From: Imbricaverruca yamaguchii
Taxonomy: Eukaryota > Arthropoda > Thecostraca > Neoverrucidae
Direction: 5' to 3'
Assembly (NCBI GenBank): GCA_034440575.1
Contig: JAOTOL010001208.1
Span: 62,001 to 126,000, forward strand
Length of the DNA stretch: 64,000 bases
Shown here: positions 50,717-61,220 of the stretch, piece after piece
How the letters are laid out: each line of letters opens with the position of its first letter
Position numbering within the stretch: position 1 is the stretch's first letter
Notes under the pieces: generated by a model
What the model was told of the DNA's origin: nothing
The model's database searches: none
What the model saw: only the letters and a program-made list of their open reading frames with translations
Program-made: the position numbers and the translations under genes

Positions 50717-53700
50717 ACATTTACAGAAGCAATTTACTACCCACGTTTTCAAGCTGTATCAATTTCATGATTTATGTGCAGTTTGGAACTAATGGTTGGA
50801 TGCGGGTATGCCCAAGCAAGCATGCATTCATACACCCGGTGACACCGGTCCAATTTGCTGGCTTACACCCTGCCAATGGCGACAGGTCGCCAGAAGCTGC
50901 GACACGACTCTACCGGTTATACGTGTGTCGTTCTACCGGTGTTCCGCTCTACCGGTGATACGTGTGTCGTTCTACCGGTGTTCCGCTCTACCGGTGATAC
51001 GTGTGTCGTTCTACCGGTGTTCCGCTCTACCGGTTATACGTGTGTCGTTCTACCGGTGTTCCGCTCTACCGGTGATACGTGTGTCGTTCTACCGGCGTTC
51101 CGCTCTACCGGTAATACGGGTCATTCTACCGGTGTTCCGCTCTACCGGTGATACGTGTGTCATTCTACCGGCGTTCCGCTCTACCGGTAATACGGGTCGT
51201 TCTACCGGTGTTCCGCTCTACCGGTAATACGGGTCATTCTACCGGTTTTTCGCTCTACCGGTGATACGTGTGTCGTTCTACCGGCGTTCCGCTCTACCGG
51301 TAATACGGGTCGTTCTACCGGTGTTCCGCTCTACCGGTAATACGGGTCATTCTACCGGTGTTCCGCTCTACCGGTGATACGTGTGTCGTTCTACCGGCGT
51401 TCCGCTCTACCGGTAATACGGGTTGTTCTACCGGTGTTCCGCTCTACCGGTGATACGTGTGTCATTCTACCGGTGTTCCGCTATACCGGTGATAGGTGTG
51501 TCATTCTACCGGCGTTCCGCTCTACCGGTAATACGGGTCGTTCTACCGGTGTTCCGCTCTACCGGTAATACGGGTCATTCTACCAGTTTTTCGCTCTACC
51601 GGTGATACGTGTGTCGTTCTACCGGCGTTCCGCTCTACCGGTAATACGGGTCGTTCTACCGGTGTTTCGCTCTACCGGTAATACGGGTCATTCTACCGGT
51701 GTTCCGCTTTACCGGTGATACGTGTGTCGTTCTACCGGCGTTCCGCTCTACCGGTAATACGGGTTGTTCTACCGGTGTTCTGCTCTACCGGTAATACGGG
51801 TCATTCTACCGGTGTTTCGCTTTACCGGTGATACGTGTGTCGTTCTACCGGTGTTTCGCTTTACCGGTGATACATGTGTCGTTCCTGGTGGCACAATGCT
51901 GACGCCGAGTTCGTTGCACCTAAGCAGGGTAGCTTACTGATGTTACCGGGTTAGTCTACACATTGCCGGTGCATAAAGATGGCGAATGATGAGAGGAGAG
52001 AAGCAGGTTCCCCGACTCTGAGTGAATGCTATCATCAATATTATGGGCGTTGCATGGAAATAGTGAAATTCAAGATTGTCGTTGACACCTGCCTCGTGCT
52101 AGCCGAGTCTGCGATGGTTGCAGTGCATTTGATATACGAGGACGGTGGCGATGGTGATATTGATGTAAGGAAGTTTTTCTCCCCCAAAGCTTCATCAGGT
52201 GTTTTCAAAATTGTCTGAAACAAATTTCCCTTTGACACGTAGATAGACTATAGGACCTCGATGTTTGTGATATTTAAAATCCCAGGTATAAATTCAATAG
52301 CTCTAAGTCTCCATATCAGAGCTCTGATTCAAACACATGTTGATAGGCACCACACAAATCCAGCAGTCATCCAATATTCCACGTCCCTATTACATTCATA
52401 AATCATGCACATAATATATTAGACGCACGTAGCATCATGCATACTTGCCCTATGCATACCTGCAACGTGGTATGACGTTTGCAATACCTCTGTCATCCCA
52501 CATGCACACATACTGCATTCGAGATGTACCTGTTATTATACCTACTTCACATTGCGGTCGCACAGGCTATCTTGGCCCAGTGGCAGGACCTGTCACATCT
52601 CAGCCACACTACTGTAATCTCACTGTCATTCCACTCAGCCACACTACTGTAATCTCACTGTCATTCCACTTAGCCACACTACTGTAATCTCACTGTCATT
52701 CCACTCAGCCACACTACTGTAATCTCACTGTCATTCAACTCAGTAGTACTGACGCACGTGTTCTGTTAGACAATTGTCATACTACTCATATACTCACACA
52801 CCTGTAGTCATTGGGCGCAAAATGACCCTAGATGTCGACGCGCCCCTAAACTCCAATCCACCACCACCTGTAGTCATATAAACGCCACACACACACATTC
52901 GTCCATAGGGTTCCCAGAGTGGACTGACACATACTGTTACCCGTGACGGTCACATCCAACCGTCAGACACTGACATGTCAATATTAGTCAGACAGCGGCA
53001 GCCGACGGCGGCGGGGTGTAGCGAGGTCACGTCGTCAGACACAGACACAGTCATCAGACATCAGAGACAGCGGCGGCCGACGGCGGCGGGGTGTAGCGAG
53101 GTCACGTCGTCAGACACAGACACAGTCATCAGACATCAGAGACAGCGGCGGCCGACGGCGGTGGGGTGTAGCGAGGTCACGTCGTCAGACACAGACACAG
53201 TCATCAGACATCAGAGACAGCGGCGGCCGACGGCGGTGGGGTGTAGCGAGGTCACGTCGTCAGACACAGACACAGTCATCAGACATCAGAGACAGCGGCG
53301 GCCGACGGCGGTGGGGTGTAGCGAGGTCACGTCGTCAGACACAGACACAGTCATCAGACATCAGAGACAGCGGGGGGCGGCCGACGGCGGTGGGGTGTAG
53401 CGAGGTCACGTCGTCAGACACAGACACAGTCATCAGACATCAGAGACAGCGGCGGCCGACGGCGGTGGGGTGTAGCGAGGTCACGTCGTCAGACACAGAC
53501 ACAGTCATCAGACATCAGAGACAGCGGCGGCCGACGGCGGTGGGGTGTAGCGAGGTCACGTCGTCAGACACAGACACAGTCATCAGACATCAGAGACAGC
53601 GGCGGCCGACGGCGGTGGGGTGTAGCGAGGTCACGTCGTCAGACACAGACACAGTCATCAGACATCAGAGACAGCGGCGGCCGACGGCGGTGGGGTGTAG

Positions 53701-56700
53701 CGAGGTCACGTCGTCAGACACAGACACAGTCATCAGACATCAGAGACAGCGGCGGCCGACGGCGGTGGGGTGTAGCGAGGTCACGTCGTCAGACACAGAC
53801 ACAGTCATCAGACATCAGAGACAGCGGCGGCCGACGGCGGTGGGGTGTAGCGAGGTCACGTCGTCAGACACAGACACAGTCATCAGACATCAGAGACAGC
53901 GGCGGCCGACGGCGGTGGGGTGTAGCGAGGTCACGTCGTCAGACACAGACACAGTCATCAGACATCAGAGACAGCGGCGGCCGACGGCGGCGGGGTGTAG
54001 CGAGGTCACGTCGTCAGACACAGTCATCAGACATCAGAGACAGCGGCGGCCGACGGCGGTGGGGTGTAGCGAGGTCACGTCGTCAGACACAGACACAGTC
54101 ATCAGACATCAGAGACAGCGGCGGCCGACGGCGGTGGGGTGTAGCGAGGTCACGTCGTCAGACACAGACACAGTCATCAGACATCAGAGACAGCGGCGGC
54201 CGACGGCGGTGGGGTGTAGCAGGTCACGTCGTCAGACACGGACACAGTCATCAGACATCAGAGATCAGAGACAGCGGCGGCCGACGGCGGTGGGGTGTAG
54301 CGAGGTCACGTCGTCAGACACAGACACAGTCATCAGACATCAGAGACAGCGGCGGCCGACGGCGGTGGGGTGTAGCGAGGTCACGTCGTCAGACACAGAC
54401 ACAGTCATCAGACATCAGAGACAGCGGCGGCCGACGGCGGTGGGGTGTAGCGAGGTCACGTCGTCAGACACAGACACAGTCATCAGACATCAGAGACAGC
54501 GGCGGCCGACGGCGGTGGGGTGTAGCGAGGTCACGTCGTCAGTCAGACACAGTCATCAGTCATCAGACATCAGAGACAGCGGCGGCCGACGGCGGTGGGG
54601 TGTAGCGAGGTCACGTCGTCAGACACAGACACAGTCATCAGACATCAGAGACAGCGGCGGCCGACGGCGGTGGGGTGTAGCGAGGTCACGTCGTCAGACA
54701 CAGACACAGTCATCAGACATCAGAGACAGCGGCGGCCGACGGCGGTGGGGTGTAGCGAGGTCACGTCGTCAGACACAGACACAGTCATCAGACATCAGAG
54801 ACAGCGGCGGCCGACGGCGGTGGGGTGTAGCGAGGTCACGTCGTCAGACACAGACACAGTCATCAGACATCAGAGACAGCGGCGGCCGACGGCGGTGGGG
54901 TGTAGCGAGGTCACGTCGTCAGACACAGACACAGTCATCAGACATCAGAGACAGCGGCGGCCGACGGCGGTGGGGTGTAGCGAGGTCACGTCGTCAGACA
55001 CAGACACAGTCATCAGACATCAGAGACAGCGGCGGCCGACGGCGGTGGGGTGTAGCGAGGTCACGTCGTCAGACACAGACACAGTCATCAGACATCAGAG
55101 ACAGCGGCGGCCGACGGCGGTGGGGTGTAGCGAGGTCACGTCGTCAGACACAGACACAGTCACACAGACACAGTCATCAGACATCAGAGACAGCGGCGGC
55201 CGACGGCGGTGGGGGTGTAGCGAGGTCACGTCGTCAGACACAGACACAGTCATCAGACATCAGAGACAGCGGCGGCCGACGGCGGTGGGGTGTAGCGAGG
55301 TCACGTCGTCAGACACAGACACAGTCATCAGACATCAGAGACAGCGGCGGCCGACGGCGGTGGGGTGTAGCGAGGTCACGTCGTCAGACACAGACACAGT
55401 CATCAGACATCAGACATCAGAGACAGCGGCGGCCGACGGCGGTGGGGTGTAGCGAGGTCACGTCGTCAGACACAGACACAGTCATCAGACATCAGACATC
55501 AGAGACAGCGGCGGCCGACGGCGGTGGGGTGTAGCGAGGACACAGACACAGTCATCAGACATCAGACATCAGAGACAGCGGCGGCCGACGGCGGTGGGGT
55601 GTAGCGAGGTCACGTCGTCAGACACAGACACAGTCATCAGACATCAGAGACAGCGGCGGCCGACGGCGGTGGGGTGTAGCGAGGTCACGTCGTCAGACAC
55701 AGTCATCAGACATCAGAGACAGCGGCGGCCGACGGCGGTGGGGTGTAGCGAGGTCACGTCGTCAGACACAGACACAGTCATCAGACATCAGACATCAGAG
55801 ACAGCGGCGACCGACGGCGGTGGGGTGTAGCGAGGTCACGTCGTCAGACACAGTCATCAGACATCAGAGACAGCGGCGGCCGACGGCGGTGGGGTGTAGC
55901 GAGGTAACGTCGTCAGACACAGACACAGTCATCAGACATCAGAGACAGCGGCGGCCGACGGCGGTGGGGTGTAGCGAGGTCACGTCGTCAGACACAGACA
56001 CAGTCATCAGACATCAGAGACAGCGGCGGCCGACGGCGGTGGGGTGTAGCGAGGTCACGTCGTCAGACACAGACACAGTCATCAGACATCAGAGACAGCG
56101 GCGGCCGACGGCGGTGGGGTGTAGCGAGGTCACGTCGTCAGACACAGACACAGTCATCAGACATCAGAGACAGCGGCGGCCGACGGCGGTGGGGTGTAGC
56201 GAGGTCACGTCGTCAGACACGGACACAGTCATCAGACATCAGACATCAGAGACAGCGGCGGCCGACGGCGCCGGAGAGTCAGCTATGTAACTTGACCGGA
56301 AGGGGAGGGGAAGCAATAGACCGCTGGCCTCGGCAGCTTGGCTAGAGCACTGCTTGAATAAGTAGCGACCGGTCGGCGCCGGGACTGATGATTTCCTGTC
56401 GCGGTACCTGTCGTTACATGAGCGCGGCAGGATAAAGATTAAACTTCCGGGTTCCAAGTGTCCCCATATGAAGCTTTGCTACCTACAGTTGAATTGGTAT
56501 GGCGTGTGGCAGCCCACAGGGGTATTAAGTGCACAATTGATGTAAGTGGTGCGTATTGTCTCTTATTGTGCTTGCCTTGCGCTTCCATCTTACCACTGAT
56601 GGAAGTGTTAGAAGAGGAATACTTACACAAATTCTTCGTAGTTTCCCGAGACGAATGTATTGACGAGTTGGGTCACCAGTTGGACCATCTCGGCCTTCCT

Positions 56701-59518
56701 GCTCTCCTCCTGTGCTGCAACTACCAGCACAAACAGGATCAAGTATCCACATGATTTACATTGAGCACAGCGGCGGCGGCGCGGGTAACACGTCATGACT
56801 AGGATCCGGCTGTGATCTGCGGCTGATAAATAGCTTACCGGAAGAAACTGCGTGGCGACTCGAGAGTGGCGAGGGCGTGTAAGAGCCACACTAAAAACTG
56901 ATGTCGGGGGATCCATTAACGGGTCCCTGGGAGGGGAATGTGGGCATCCCCTTGCCGTGCAAATGGGAGTCAGACAGTCATTTACCTCTCCCCTTTTGGT
57001 CGGGAAAAATATCATCACCGAATGCAGACAACAGTGGCGATGCCCGGACTTTCCTAGCGGGGCCAGACAAAAAATAACCTAAACAAACGGATCATGAGGA
57101 GCGCCGAAATTTAGGGTTGTTCGTGGTGAACATGACAAAATTGCTTCCTTGTTTCTTCTTGTTCTTGTTCGTGCTCCTTGATTGTAGCACGCTTTTTGTT
57201 GCTCAGGGGAGGCCAGGCCTCCCCCCCCCCCAAGTTTGTACTTCTGACAATCCAAATGTTTTGCTCTCCCAAACGAAAGGAAGTGGTTTCCTGACCTACG
57301 TCACCTCGGAACATACACAGCTGATCGGCTTTGAATGCGTGTAGTTCGTGGGTAACGATAAATATGTGCACAACTAAGGGGAATTTAGAAAACAACAAGT
57401 GGTTAAATGGTTATGAGCTAGCCCTATACCATCGATTACACCCACTGGTGAAAGCACTAGCGCACTAGTCAACCACTCAGTGTAATGCGACACTTGACAT
57501 CACTACCCCATGGATCTTTCGTCACCCCTCCCCTCCCTCCTTCTCAACGGATCCTTCAGTCAAGGTCACGTCGGGTCTTGAGGACTACCCCGGCCCTCAC
57601 GAGTCGGGACGAACGCGGACACTCGAAGTGCATGTTTCGGTGCCGTTTCTGCTCAGGATAGATCACCACGCGATTTTGCGGTATGGGACTGAACAATCTT
57701 GGGCCAGGCTTGAAAAGCTACTCGATGGCTGTGGAACTTATATTTGCGTTATGTCTCTGCTATATAGAACGTAATGTCTGAATGTTTCCGATGAATTGTG
57801 TGATTTTCGGTACTCGCTGGTCTGGGTGCATGTTCGGTACTGGCTGGTCTGGGTGCATGTTCGGTACTCGCTGGTCTGGGTGCATGTTCGGTACTGGCTG
57901 GTCTGGGTGCATGTTCGGTACTGGCTGGTCTGGGTGCATGTTCGGTACTGGCTGGTCTGGGTGCATGTTCGGTACTGGCTGGTCTGGGTGCATGTTCGGT
58001 ACTGGCTGGTCTGGGTGCATGTTCGGTACTGGCTGGTCTGGGTGCATGTTCGGTACTGGCTGGTCTGGGTGCATGTTCGGTACTGGCTGGTCTGGGTGCA
58101 TGTTCGGTACTGGTCTGGGTGCATGTTCGGTACTGGTCTGGGTGCATGTTCGGTACTGGCTGGTCTGGGTGCATGTTCGGTACTGGCTGGTCTGGGTGCA
58201 TGTTCGGTACTGGCTGGTCTGGGTGCATGTTCGGTACTGGTCTGGGTGCATGTTCGGTACTGGCTGGTCTGGGTGCATGTTCGACGTCTTAATCATAAGA
58301 GTTTATTTTATGCCTGGTCTATGGCGCATAGAAAATAACTCTTGAAAACAATGTTGAAGTGGATTATTTGTACTCGGTGAAGAGAAGTGGGACCGTCAGG
58401 TTACCGGGGGAACTAGGGGCATATACCCTCTCCTCTGGAAAGGTGGCGCCCTCCGAAAGGAGTCCCTTTAGAAAGGTGCAAATTCGCCTCTTGAGACGAA
58501 AAAGTGACCCTTCAGTGTGCTCTCGTGCAGCCTTCCTCCCCTTCGCCGAACCGATTTATCTGTCGAGGCTGCCCTACCAGGACGTGTGCCCCATAATTGT
58601 CAGGATCCCCCCTGGAATTGAGAAGGGTGTGTCACCCAGTGATGTCGTGATTGTTGTGTCGTGTGGGGCGTCAGTAATCTGATTGTTGTGTCGTGTGGGG
58701 CGGTATAGCTTTTACGTGATAATCTGGCAGGATGCAGTGATGTCAGTAATCTGTCAATCTGAAGACGGGGCGTGGCATTGGTGTTATTATTGGCAACAAG
58801 TGAAAGGCGCTGGAGTATAGTACTTGTCATGAAACGAGCAGTCAAGGGGGCGAAGGCCTAATCCCTCACCCTTTTAGCAATCTAAAATACACGAGGTGAA
58901 ACGAGAAGTTTTTATATTGTCATCAAGCAATTGCAACCATTTTCGGCACCCGAAACGCGCAGAAAATTGAGAATTGAGACATTTAAGAAAACTTTCGGAT
59001 TAAGAAAGCTTAGGTTGGAGAAAATTGAGAACGCTTTCGGCGCGCGTCATGCGACAAAAGCTGTTAGGTTCTTCACCTTTTTTTTCGTCTGGCCCCGTCA
59101 GGAAAATCATGGCTGCACCATTGTCTGTCATAGAGCATCATGTATCATTCTTTGGTTGTTGTTCGTTTGCGTGTATCATCAACAGAGACAGGCTCCACTG
59201 GCATGTAACGTCAAGGTTTAGAAGACATCAAGAACAATGCACAGGTGGGTAATGATACCCAGCCTAAGGAATACAAATTGTGCGTCATTCCCTAATTGTG
59301 TACATACTCAAGACAGTGGATGCAGTTCACAATACACTCATGTCGATTTGAGCACTGGGTGCAGATGTTGGAGGCGCTGCACAAGCTGCAGCCACCGAAG
59401 CTGTTGAAGCTGCTGTGGATCCACTCCACTCACCAGGGGCGTTGCCGATGGCGGGCTCTGCCATCACCAGCGAGCAGCAGGTGGCCAGCAGCGGCAGCAG
59501 CAGCGTGGACAGCCGCAT
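46629..59518 (-). CDS. Secreted CaMKII association-domain (SnoaL/NTF2-like) protein, five coding exons
   Basis: Exons in transcript order: 59518-59434, 56714-56627, 50215-50121, 48583-48475, 46749-46629. All junctions are GT-AG with matching phases and give about 165 residues. The first about 20 residues form a signal-peptide-like stretch (MRLSTLLLPLLATCCSLVMA). The rest aligns along its length with the CaMKII association domain: AEMVQLVTQLVNTFVSGNYE, LTDPNLTAF, GDLVHGLDFHKFYFD, NATILSPHVQFLGDD, VAYIAYVRLDQFLD, TEETRIWHRRDGAWK. In CaMKII this alpha+beta barrel builds the 12-14 subunit ring. Here no kinase or linker is present in the window. It is probably a secreted oligomeric or ligand-binding protein; the function is unknown. 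Coding exons further upstream (above 59547) cannot be excluded, because the frame stays open back to the acceptor before the ATG. Confidence 0.9.
46750..48130 (-). other. Intron 4 of the CaMKII-AD-like gene, unique part
   Basis: No exon is required here. A G-run (47000-47010) and scattered ATATCGC(G/T)GGAGTT motifs (47808-47870, 48107-48125) suggest decayed repeats. Confidence 0.45.
48160..48422 (+). repeat. (CTCTCA/CCCTCA)n simple repeat
   Basis: CT-rich start, then about 25 perfect CCCTCA hexamers (48220-48360) with one CCCTAA, then (ACTCTC)n. It resembles a telomere-type hexamer but is TGAGGG, not TTAGGG, and lies inside an intron. Confidence 0.95.
48450..48475 (-). repeat. CAGGA pentamer repeat at the exon 4 donor
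   Basis: On the minus strand the donor GACAG|GTCAGG is followed by four (GACAG) units. It looks like slippage of the donor junction itself. Confidence 0.85.
48475..48583 (-). CDS. CaMKII-AD-like gene, exon 4 (central beta strands)
   Basis: On the minus strand, acceptor CTGCCGATAG, split Val codon, then LGRRIGNATILSPHVQFLG and DDVAYIAYVRLDQFLD, donor GACAG|GTCAGG. It matches [28 protein letters not shown]. It is 109 bases, phase 1 in and phase 2 out. The loop before NATIL is two residues shorter than in CaMKII. The acceptor pyrimidine tract is weak. Short CAGGA repeats follow the donor. Confidence 0.92.
48600..49035 (-). repeat. About 30-bp minisatellite before exon 4 of the CaMKII-AD-like gene
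   Basis: On the minus strand the units (ACCTATGTTACTCGTGCCCG then AGACAATG) resemble the sequence just upstream of the exon 4 acceptor (ACCTGTGTTAACCGTACTGC). The array ends at that acceptor. Confidence 0.9.
49285..49885 (+). repeat. 20-bp minisatellite, about 29 copies (intron 3 of minus-strand gene)
   Basis: The unit is GGATCTGCTGCAGTGTCGGT with GCCCTG, TTGGT and GGTGCAG variants. Each unit has a PstI-like CTGCAG. The frames through it are spurious. Confidence 0.95.
50121..50215 (-). CDS. CaMKII-AD-like gene, exon 3 (DFHxFYF core)
   Basis: On the minus strand, acceptor GACGGTCCAG then a split Val codon and RLTDPNLTAFMMETIGDLVH and GLDFHKFYFDH, donor ACG|GTAAGT. It matches [29 protein letters not shown] nearly residue for residue. 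It is 95 bases, phase 2 in and phase 1 out. Confidence 0.95.
50216..50640 (-). other. Intron 2 of minus-strand gene, unique part next to exon 3
   Basis: The segment 50300-50560 resembles 2680-3000 (both carry TTGTTGC, CTCTGGCCCC/CTGGCCCC, CATTCCATG and GTGCATTGACACG/GTGCACCGACACG-like stretches), so a dispersed repeat is present in both introns. Confidence 0.5.
50650..50715 (+). repeat. (TA)n microsatellite
   Basis: About 32 uninterrupted TA dinucleotides. Confidence 0.98.
50905..51885 (+). repeat. About 39/36-bp minisatellite of TTCTACCGGTGTTCCGCTCT type
   Basis: Units alternate GTTCTACCGGTGTTCCGCTC then TACCGGTGATACGTGTGTC, and a shorter form ending TACCGGTAATACGGGTC. The submotif CTACCGGT occurs twice per unit. 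It lies in intron 2 of the minus-strand gene. Confidence 0.96.
52585..52745 (+). repeat. 36-bp repeat, about 4.3 copies
   Basis: The unit is CAGCCACACTACTGTAATCT then CACTGTCATTCCACT. Uniform copies. The flanking DNA (51890-52584) shows no gene. Confidence 0.95.
52985..56272 (+). repeat. 75-bp minisatellite, about 44 copies (intron 2 of minus-strand gene)
   Basis: The unit holds AGACAGCGGCGGCCGACGGC, GGTGGGGTGTAGCGAGGTCA, CGTCGTCAGACACAGACACA and GTCATCAGACATCAG. A period of 75 keeps one frame open for 714 codons (GCSEVTSSDTDTVIRHQRQR repeats). Copies are almost identical; variants are ACACAGAC or ACATCAG internal duplications. Confidence 0.97.
56273..56626 (-). other. Unique part of intron 2 next to exon 2
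   Basis: No additional exon is needed; exons 2 and 3 join in phase. Nothing else is recognised. Confidence 0.45.
56627..56714 (-). CDS. CaMKII-AD-like gene, exon 2 (N-terminal helix)
   Basis: On the minus strand, acceptor GTAGTTGCAG, split Ala codon, then QEESRKAEMVQLVTQLVNTF and VSGNYEEF, with donor GT|GTAAGT. It matches the [23 protein letters not shown] helix of CaMKII association domains. It is 88 bases, phase 1 in and phase 2 out, both fitting the neighbouring exons. Confidence 0.88.
56715..57806 (-). other. Intron 1 of minus-strand gene, unique part
   Basis: A short plus-strand frame (57132-57344) starts with a hydrophobic stretch, but it crosses a C-run and has no family match, so it is not called. 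Fragments here resemble other dispersed GC-rich repeats. Confidence 0.4.
57810..58285 (+). repeat. 27-bp minisatellite, about 18 copies (intron 1 of minus-strand gene)
   Basis: The unit is TTCGGTACTGGCTGGTCTGG then GTGCATG. Some copies lack TGGC. All frames are open because the period is divisible by three. Confidence 0.96.
58286..59433 (-). other. Intron 1 of minus-strand gene, unique part
   Basis: It includes decayed element-like DNA at 58390-58625 and duplicated TGATTGTTGTGTCGTGTGGG at 58650 and 58681. No exon is evident. Confidence 0.4.
59434..59518 (-). CDS. CaMKII-AD-like gene, first coding exon (signal peptide)
   Basis: On the minus strand the ATG at 59518-59516 starts MRLSTLLLPLLATCCSLVMA, then EPAIGNAP and a phase-1 donor CCTG|GTGAGT. 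The hydrophobic core followed by small residues fits a signal peptide cleaved after VMA. Upstream, an acceptor ACGTTTTCAG puts the exon start at 59547, leaving 29 bases of probable 5' UTR. Confidence 0.8.
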
Positions 59519-59547
59519 GGTCAGCGCTGGCCTCTGCAACGGCCGGG
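59519..59547 (-). other. Probable 5' UTR part of the same exon
   Basis: On the minus strand, acceptor ACGTTTTCAG is followed by CCCGGCCGTTGC and then the ATG. The frame is open here, so it could instead be coding continuation from an upstream exon. The same acceptor and exon start are echoed in the 55-bp array immediately upstream. Confidence 0.55.
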
Positions 59548-59815
59548 CTGAAAACGTGGACACGTGACCTCTCGGGTGACCAGGTCAGTGCTGGACTCGG
59601 AGCGAGAGGGCTGAACACGTGACCTCTCGGGTGAACAGGTCAGTGCTGGCTCGGGGGGCTGAACACGGACCTCTCGGGTGACCAGGTCAGTGCTGGACTC
59701 GGAGCGAGAGGGCTGAACACGTGACCTCTCGGGTGACCAGGTCAGTGCTGGACTCGGAGCGAGAGGGCTGAACACGTGACCTCTCGGGTGACCAGGTCAG
59801 TGTTGGACTCGGAGC
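59548..59815 (-). repeat. 55-bp minisatellite, about five copies, carrying acceptor-like copies upstream of the signal-peptide exon
   Basis: On the minus strand the units read GTCACGTGTTCAGCCCTCTC then GCTCCGAGTCCAGCACTGAC. The exon itself begins ACGTTTTCAG|CCCGGCC and continues GGCCAGCGCTGACC, so the unit is a diverged copy of acceptor plus exon start. Confidence 0.88.
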
Positions 59816-60107
59816 GGCATGGCCGAATACTTGGTGTAAGCGTTATTCGTTCGGAAGTGCAGGAGTATCCTATCAAAAAGAAATTGAATGTGTTGAGTTT
59901 GCTACTCCCAACTACTTAACTGTTTCCCCTGAGAGTTGCTGTCACCTCGTAGGGGTTGGGCTAGAATGTACACTCCCTCTGCCCCTGCTCAAGGGATTAT
60001 TGAGCCAAAGACGCCCATTTCAGAGAAAAGAGTGTCCATTTGACACGAAAAGCTCCCCTTCTCCGAGGGAATGTGCATTCCCACGAACATTCCTGGATCC
60101 GCCCCTG
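59816..60107 (+). mobile_element. Decayed dispersed element ending in TGGATCCGCCCCTG
   Basis: The terminal motif at 60094-60107 is identical to those at 19027 and 62461. The other end cannot be placed, and no coding content is seen. Confidence 0.4.
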
Positions 60108-60189
60108 TTACCTCAGCGGTCAGTTGGACGTCAGGCGGTGAGCGAAAAAAAAACTGCGCAAAATGGCACCGCAGGCTGCTCTGCGCAGA

Positions 60190-61220
60190 GGACACCTGCC
60201 GCAGCTACCGCTGCTGGTACTGCCGCAGCTGCCGCTGCTGCTACTGCCGCAGCTACCGCTGCTGGTACTGCCGCAGCTGCCGCTGCTGCTACTGCCGCAG
60301 CTACTGCTGCTGCTACTGCTGCAGCTACCACTGCTGCTACTGCCGCAGCTACCAATGCTGCTACTGCCGCAGCTACCACTGCTGCTACTGCCGCAGCTAC
60401 CAATGCTGCTACTGCCACAGCTACCACTGCTGCTACTGCTGCAGCTACCACTGCTGCTACTGCCACAGCTACCACTGCTGCTACTGCCGCAGCTACCACT
60501 ACTGCTACTGCCGCAGCTACCACTGCTGTTACTGCCGCAGCTACCACTGCTGCTACTGCCGCAGCTGCCACTGCTACTGCTAGCTGCTGCAGCTACGCCC
60601 AGCTGCCGCTGCTGCTACTGCCGCAGCTACCACTGCTGCTACTGCCGCAGCTACCACTGCTGCTACTGCCACAGCTACCACTGCTGTTACTGCCACAGCT
60701 ACCACTGCTGCTACTGCCGCAGCTACCGCTGCTGCTACTGCTGCAGCTACCACTGCTGCTACTGCCGCAGCTACCAATGCTGCTACTGCCGCAGCTACCA
60801 CTGCTGCTACTGCCGCAGCTACCAATGCTGCTACTGCCGCAGCTACCACTGCTGCTACTGCCGCAGCTACCACTGCTGCTACTGCCACAGCTACCACTGC
60901 TGCTACTGCTGCAGCTACCACTGCTGCTACTGCCGCAGCTACCAATGCTGCTACTGCCGCGGCTACCACTGCTGCTACTGCCGCAGCTACCACTGCTGCT
61001 ACTGCCGCAGCTACCAATGCTGCTACTGCCACAGCTACCACTGCTGCTACTGCTGCAGCTACCACTGCTGCTACTGCCGCAGCTACCAATGCTGCTACTG
61101 CCGCAGCTACCAATGCTGCTACTGCCGCGGCTACCACTGCTGCTACTGCCGCAGCTACCAATGCTGCTACTGCCGCAGCTACCACTGCTGCTACTGTCGC
61201 AGCTACCAATGCTGCTACTG
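60190..61220 (+). repeat. 24-bp minisatellite, about 43 copies (GCTGCTACTGCCGCAGCTAC type)
   Basis: The unit is GCTGCTACTGCCGCAGCTAC then CACT, with CAAT and CACAG variants. It is read as Ala-Thr, Leu-Pro-Gln, Cys-Tyr or Ala-Val repeats depending on frame. All frames on both strands are open, so no coding claim can be made. Confidence 0.96.

Noticed and set aside
53390..55534. 714-codon open frame as a repeat protein gene
   Set aside because: It is made wholly of 75-bp tandem units (multiple of three) with no start context, no non-repeat domain and several in-array frame switches.
57132..57344. Small secreted protein on the plus strand (hydrophobic start MTKLLPCFFLFLFVLL)
   Set aside because: It spans a long C-run, lies antisense in an intron, has no splice or family support, and T-rich DNA easily mimics a signal peptide.
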